Assembly: GCA_938022295.1 (NCBI GenBank)
Contig: CALIDR010000291.1
Span: 1 to 10,791, forward strand
Length of the DNA stretch: 10,791 bases
Reading direction: 5' to 3'
Origin: an uncultured Burkholderiaceae bacterium
GTDB lineage: Bacteria > Pseudomonadota > Gammaproteobacteria > Burkholderiales > Burkholderiaceae_C
Of the stretch, positions 7,536 to 10,791 are shown in pieces. Made by a program: the position numbers and the translations under genes. Positions within the stretch are counted from its first letter, which is position 1; the number at the start of each line of letters is the position of its first letter. The notes under the pieces are model-generated. The model made no database searches. It saw nothing but the letters and a program-made list of their open reading frames with translations, and was not told the origin of the DNA.

Positions 7536-8180
7536 ATGAAGCGCGCACTGCTGACGACGGCGGCCCTGGCCGCCCTGTTCTCCACCGCCGCCATGGCGGG
7601 CGACGCCCAGGCCGGCGCGAAGAAGGTGGCGATGTGCATCGGCTGCCACGGCATCCCCGGCTACCAGGCGAGCTTCCCCGAGATCCACAAGGTGCCGATG
7701 ATCTCGGGCCAGAACGAGAAGTACATCGTCGCGTCGCTGAACGCGTACAAGAAGGGCGAGCGCCGCCACCCGACGATGCGCGGCCTGGCGGCGTCGCTGA
7801 GCGACCAGGACATCGCCGACATCGCGGCCTACTACGCCGACCAGGGCGCCGCCAACCCGGAGGTGCCCGAGACCGCGGCGCCGGCGCGCGCCAACGTCGC
7901 CGAGCTGCTGACCAAAGGCGCGTGCGCGTCTTGCCACGGCGCGAACTTCAACAAGCCGATCGACGGCACCTACCCGAAGATCGCCGGCCAGCACGCCGAC
8001 TACCTCTACGTCGCGCTGCGCGCCTACCGCACCGCCGGCAACCCGCTGATCGGGCGCGCGAACCCGATCATGGGCGGCATCGTGGGCCAGTTCAGCAACG
8101 CCGAGCTGAAGGCGATGGCCGACTACCTCGGCTCGCTGCCCGGCGACCTGCGCACCGTGCCGCAGTCGCGCTTCCGCTGA
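7536..8180 (+). CDS. Diheme cytochrome c, c4 type
   Basis: 214 residues. A Sec signal peptide (KR, hydrophobic core, cleavage probably after AMA at residue 21) sends it to the periplasm. Two homologous class I cytochrome c domains follow: CIGCH at 34-38 and CASCH at 130-134, each with a downstream axial Met candidate (HPTM, Met81; NPIM, Met179). LSDQDIADIAAYYA and FSNAELKAMADYL are the C-terminal helices of each domain, and YPKIAGQ after the second heme is typical of cytochrome c4. The family carries electrons from the bc1 complex to terminal oxidases, including cbb3 types. ATG 7536 is preceded by GAGGA at 11 bases. The metal-binding gene 29 bases downstream is probably co-transcribed and ends at a shared terminator. 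Confidence 0.93.
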   Translation: MKRALLTTAALAALFSTAAMAGDAQAGAKKVAMCIGCHGIPGYQASFPEIHKVPMISGQNEKYIVASLNAYKKGERRHPTMRGLAASLSDQDIADIAAYYADQGAANPEVPETAAPARANVAELLTKGACASCHGANFNKPIDGTYPKIAGQHADYLYVALRAYRTAGNPLIGRANPIMGGIVGQFSNAELKAMADYLGSLPGDLRTVPQSRFR

Positions 8181-8199
8181 CCCGCCGCCAGCCGCGCCC

Positions 8200-8203
8200 G
8201 GAG
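8200..8203 (+). promoter_or_regulatory. Ribosome binding site GGAG for the small metal-binding protein
   Basis: GGAG is followed by six bases and ATG 8210. It supports the small gene as real and independently translated after the cytochrome stop. Confidence 0.65.
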
Positions 8204-8209
8204 CACGCG

Positions 8210-8401
8210 ATGGTCGAGCTGATCCTGCCGACGATGACCTGCGGCCACTGCGTGAAGACGGTGACGGAGACGATCCACCGCATCGACGCCGCCGCCGAGG
8301 TCAGCGTCGACCTGCCGACGCACCGCGTGCGCATCGAGACGAACCAGCCGGCCGAGGCCTTCGTGCCGGCGCTGACCGAAGAGGGCTACGCCCCGGCCTG
8401 A
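8210..8401 (+). CDS. Heavy-metal-associated (HMA) domain protein, CopZ-like
   Basis: 63 residues, a single HMA domain. The metal motif MTCGHC has Cys11 and Cys14 near the N-terminus. The rest follows the beta-alpha-beta-beta-alpha-beta pattern: VKTVTETIHRID helix, AAEVSVDL and HRVRIET strands, FVPALTEEGY second helix. Proteins of this kind bind Cu(I) through the two cysteines and hand it to CopA-type ATPases or cuproproteins in the cytoplasm. It has no signal peptide. It lies 29 bases after the cytochrome c4 gene with its own ribosome binding site and before a hairpin terminator, so the two likely form a transcription unit. The metal could be something other than copper; the usual Gly before the motif Met is replaced by Thr. 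Confidence 0.9.
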   Translation: MVELILPTMTCGHCVKTVTETIHRIDAAAEVSVDLPTHRVRIETNQPAEAFVPALTEEGYAPA

Positions 8402-8408
8402 GGGCGGT

Positions 8409-8431
8409 GCGGGCCGGCCTCTCCGGCCCGC
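8409..8431 (+). terminator. Intrinsic-terminator-like hairpin after the cytochrome/HMA unit
   Basis: GCGGGCCGG (8409-8417) pairs perfectly with CCGGCCCGC (8423-8431) around a five-base CCTCT loop. It begins 8 bases after the HMA stop. The following T-run is only three bases (GGGTTTG), so termination may be partial. Confidence 0.65.
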
Positions 8432-8507
8432 GGGTTTGCCCCGCCCGCGCCTCGCGAAGCACTGCCTACACTGCGCCCGTCTTGGCATCGGCCGCATGGG
8501 TGCAGCG

Positions 8508-10112
8508 ATGAAGCTCTCGTTCCTCCGATCCCTCGCCGTCCGGGGCGGCCTCGGTGCCGCCGTGCTCGTGGCAGCGGCCTTCGCGCCGCTGCAGGCGCAG
8601 ACGCTGCGCTGGGCGAGCCAGGGCGATCCGCAGACGATGGATCCGCACTCGCAGAACGAGTCGATGACGAACATGATGAACGGCCAGGTCTACGAGCGGC
8701 TGACGCGGCGCGACCGGCAGCTGAACATCGTGCCGAGCCTGGCCACCGAGTGGCAGCAGACGGGCCCGCTGGTGTGGCGCTTCAAGCTGCGCCCGGGCGT
8801 GAGGTTCCACGACGGCAGCCCGTTCACCGCCGACGACGTGGTCTACTCCGTCGAGCGCGGGCAGGCGCCGACCTCGCAGATCGCCAACTACGCCAGCGCC
8901 GTGGGCAAGGCGGTCAAGATCGACGACCTGACGGTCGAGTTCCGCCTCGAGCGCGTCAACCCGATCTTCCTGCAGCACCTGGACACGCTGTGGATCATGA
9001 GCAAGGCGTGGTCCGAGAAGCACGGCGTCACGCGCCCGCTCGACTTCAAGAACAAGGAGGAGAGCCACGCCTCGATGAACGCCAACGGCACCGGCCCGTA
9101 CATGCTCGTGAGCCGCCAGCCAGGCATCCGCACCACCTACCGGCGCAACCCGAACTGGTGGGACCGGCACGAGGGCAACGTGCAGGAGATCGTGTTCACG
9201 CCGATCGCCAACGACGCCACGCGGCTGGCCGCACTCGTCTCGGGCGAGATCGACTTCGTGCTCGACCCGGCGCCGCGCGACGTCGCCCGCCTGCGCAACA
9301 CGCCCGGCGTCAAGGTCATCGACGGGCCCGAGAACCGGATCGTCTTCATCGGCATGGACCAGCACCGCGACGAGCTGCTGTACGGCAGCGTCAAGGACCG
9401 CAACCCGTTCAAGGACGTGCGCGTGCGCCGGGCGCTGTACCACGCGGTCGACATCGAGACGATGAAGACGCGGCTGATGAACAACCAGAGCTATCCCACC
9501 GGCGGGCTCACCCCGTCGCCGCTGGGCGCCTACAACGACCCCGAGATCGAGCGGCGGCTGCCATACGACGTCGCGCTCGCGCGCCGGCTGATGGCCGAGG
9601 CCGGGTACCCGAACGGCTTCGACGTCACGCTCGACTGCCCGAACAACCGCTACATCAACGACGAGGAGATCTGCATCGCGCTGGCCGGCATGTGGGCGCA
9701 GATCGGCGTGCGCGTGCGCGTCAACGCGATGCCGCGCGCGACCTACTTCCCCAAGCTCGAGAAGCACGACACCAGCCTGTACATGCTCGGCTGGGGCGGC
9801 GCGATCACCGACGCCGAGACGACGCTGACCCCCGTGTTCCGCAATCCCGGCGAGCGCGGCGTGGGCGCCTACAACTACGGCCGCTCGCGCAACGACAGGT
9901 TCGACGAGCTCGCCGCCGCGTCGAGCGTCGAGGCCGACCCCGTCAAGCGCGAGGCGCTGGTCAAGGCGGCGCTACGCGAGTTCAAGGAGCAGGTGCACGT
10001 GATTCCGCTGCACCGGCAGGTGATCCCGTGGGCGGCGCGCGCGAACGTCGACGTCGTGCACCGCGCCGACAACTGGTTCGAGGTGCCCTGGGTCCGGATC
10101 AACGCGCGCTGA
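8508..10112 (+). CDS. ABC transporter periplasmic substrate-binding protein, family 5 (DppA/OppA-like)
   Basis: 534 residues, the usual length for SBP_bac_5 proteins. The start ATG 8508 gives a clean Sec signal peptide (MKLSFLRSL, hydrophobic core, cleavage after AQA near residue 31); an ATG at 8496 or a TTG at 8436 would place extra residues before it. Mature protein motifs are those of the family: [70 protein letters not shown]. The family binds peptides, nickel, glutathione or other solutes in the periplasm and delivers them to inner-membrane permeases. No permease or ATPase gene is visible: the next gene, only 19 bases on, is convergent. Either it is an orphan binding protein or its transporter is elsewhere. 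The ligand cannot be told from sequence. Confidence 0.93.
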   Translation: MKLSFLRSLAVRGGLGAAVLVAAAFAPLQAQTLRWASQGDPQTMDPHSQNESMTNMMNGQVYERLTRRDRQLNIVPSLATEWQQTGPLVWRFKLRPGVRFHDGSPFTADDVVYSVERGQAPTSQIANYASAVGKAVKIDDLTVEFRLERVNPIFLQHLDTLWIMSKAWSEKHGVTRPLDFKNKEESHASMNANGTGPYMLVSRQPGIRTTYRRNPNWWDRHEGNVQEIVFTPIANDATRLAALVSGEIDFVLDPAPRDVARLRNTPGVKVIDGPENRIVFIGMDQHRDELLYGSVKDRNPFKDVRVRRALYHAVDIETMKTRLMNNQSYPTGGLTPSPLGAYNDPEIERRLPYDVALARRLMAEAGYPNGFDVTLDCPNNRYINDEEICIALAGMWAQIGVRVRVNAMPRATYFPKLEKHDTSLYMLGWGGAITDAETTLTPVFRNPGERGVGAYNYGRSRNDRFDELAAASSVEADPVKREALVKAALREFKEQVHVIPLHRQVIPWAARANVDVVHRADNWFEVPWVRINAR

Positions 10113-10131
10113 GGCCGGCCGCGGGCGGCGG

Positions 10132-10791
10132 TCAGACGAAGTACGCCTTGCGCACGTACTGGTCGACCATGCGCTCGGTGTTGAAGAACGAGCCGTTGAG
10201 CGCGATGGCGTGCTTCATGACGTCGATCCAGCGGTCGCGGTCGCGGTAGTACAGCGGCAGGATCACGTTCTCGAGCTTGCCGTACAGCGACGCGGCGTCG
10301 GCGTCGCGGTTCTCGCCGGCGGCGGTGGCGTGGCCGTTGGAGATCGCCCAGCCGGTCACGCCCTCGATGCAGCCCTCGATCCACCAGCCGTCGAGCACCG
10401 ACAGCTGCGGCACGCCGTTCATCGCCGCCTTCATCCCGCTGGTGCCCGAGGCCTCCAGCGGCGGCAGCGGCGTGTTGAGCCACAGGTCGACGCCGGCGAC
10501 CATGCGGCGCGCGAGCGCCATGTCGTAGTCCTCGAGGTAGACGACTTCGAGCTTGCCGCGCAGCGCCGCGATGTGCTCGAACACCTTGCGGATCAGCTCC
10601 TTGCCGCCGCCGTCGCGCGGGTGCGCCTTGCCGGCGTAGACGATCTGGATCGGCCCGGCGGCGCGGTGCAGCGAGAGCAGGCGGCCGACGTCGTGGAACA
10701 GCAGGTCGGGCCGCTTGTAGGGCGTCGCGCGGCGCGCGAAGCCGAGCGTGAACACGTTGGCGAACAGGCCGGCGCCGGTGCGGCGGTTGAT
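10132..10791 (-). CDS. glgP: Alpha-glucan phosphorylase, short form (C-terminal 219 residues; runs off the right edge)
   Basis: Leftward frame open to the right edge, ending with TGA at 10132-10134. The visible part has [62 protein letters not shown] and [21 protein letters not shown]. These are hallmarks of GT35 glycogen/alpha-glucan phosphorylases of the short type (TIGR02094-like). The Lys of GTSGMK (codon 10429-10431) aligns with the pyridoxal-phosphate lysine of the GTGNMK motif in classical phosphorylases. It releases glucose 1-phosphate from alpha-1,4 glucans in the cytoplasm. The N-terminal half and start lie outside the window. It converges on the binding-protein gene with a 19-base gap and no convincing terminator. 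Confidence 0.93.
   Translation of the reverse strand: MNRRTGAGLFANVFTLGFARRATPYKRPDLLFHDVGRLLSLHRAAGPIQIVYAGKAHPRDGGGKELIRKVFEHIAALRGKLEVVYLEDYDMALARRMVAGVDLWLNTPLPPLEASGTSGMKAAMNGVPQLSVLDGWWIEGCIEGVTGWAISNGHATAAGENRDADAASLYGKLENVILPLYYRDRDRWIDVMKHAIALNGSFFNTERMVDQYVRKAYFV

Noticed and set aside
7415..7654. Upstream extension of the moxR frame to a start at 7654
   Set aside because: It would run antisense through the cytochrome signal-peptide region and over the promoter boxes; the conserved MoxR start and a GAGG site fit ATG 7414.
10113..10131. GGCCGGCC palindrome between the convergent binding-protein and phosphorylase genes, as a bidirectional terminator
   Set aside because: The stem is too short, has no loop and has no T-run on either side.

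Overview
The window is very GC-rich, gene-dense bacterial DNA with strong G/C third-position bias. The gene content (two-heme cytochrome c4, TamA/TamB, a short-form glucan phosphorylase, a CoxE-type VWA protein with a MoxR ATPase) and the style of the proteins suggest a betaproteobacterium, most likely Burkholderiales of the Rubrivivax/Leptothrix/Methylibium kind. That placement is inference; no marker gene settles it.

Layout. A leftward cluster occupies positions 7414 down to 1: MoxR-family AAA+ ATPase, GNAT acetyltransferase, S9 prolyl-oligopeptidase-family peptidase, VWA (CoxE-like) protein, TamA-like Omp85 protein and the first 180 codons of TamB (cut by the window edge). Gaps are 9, 48 and 30 bases, then a 4-base ATGA overlap, so it reads as one operon. 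The only large gap in it is the 251 bases between tamA and tamB. A rightward set starts at 7536: a diheme cytochrome c4, a 63-residue heavy-metal-associated (copper chaperone-like) protein, a hairpin terminator, and a periplasmic peptide/solute-binding protein. A convergent leftward gene for a short-form alpha-glucan phosphorylase enters at the right edge. The 121-base spacer between moxR and the cytochrome gene carries back-to-back -10-like boxes.

Main observation. The tamA-tamB gap is almost entirely a 237-base non-autonomous insertion (554-790). It has 15-base perfect terminal inverted repeats (21 of the first 24 positions match) and is flanked by a perfect 5-base target duplication, GTCAG. 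The duplicated target contains the tamA stop codon. Insertion therefore left the terminal Phe and the TGA of tamA untouched while moving tamB from 9 bases to 251 bases downstream. Removing the element and one GTCAG copy on paper restores a normal tight tamA-tamB junction. The element also holds a long interrupted hairpin.

Second theme. A MoxR-ATPase/VWA pair, which in many proteobacteria sits side by side, is here separated by a peptidase and an acetyltransferase, and the VWA gene overlaps tamA. The VWA metal site is non-canonical (DVGGT), and the TamA-like protein begins with a lipoprotein-type signal instead of a standard one. Together these suggest, without proving, an envelope-related module joining AAA+/VWA remodelling to TAM-dependent outer-membrane assembly.
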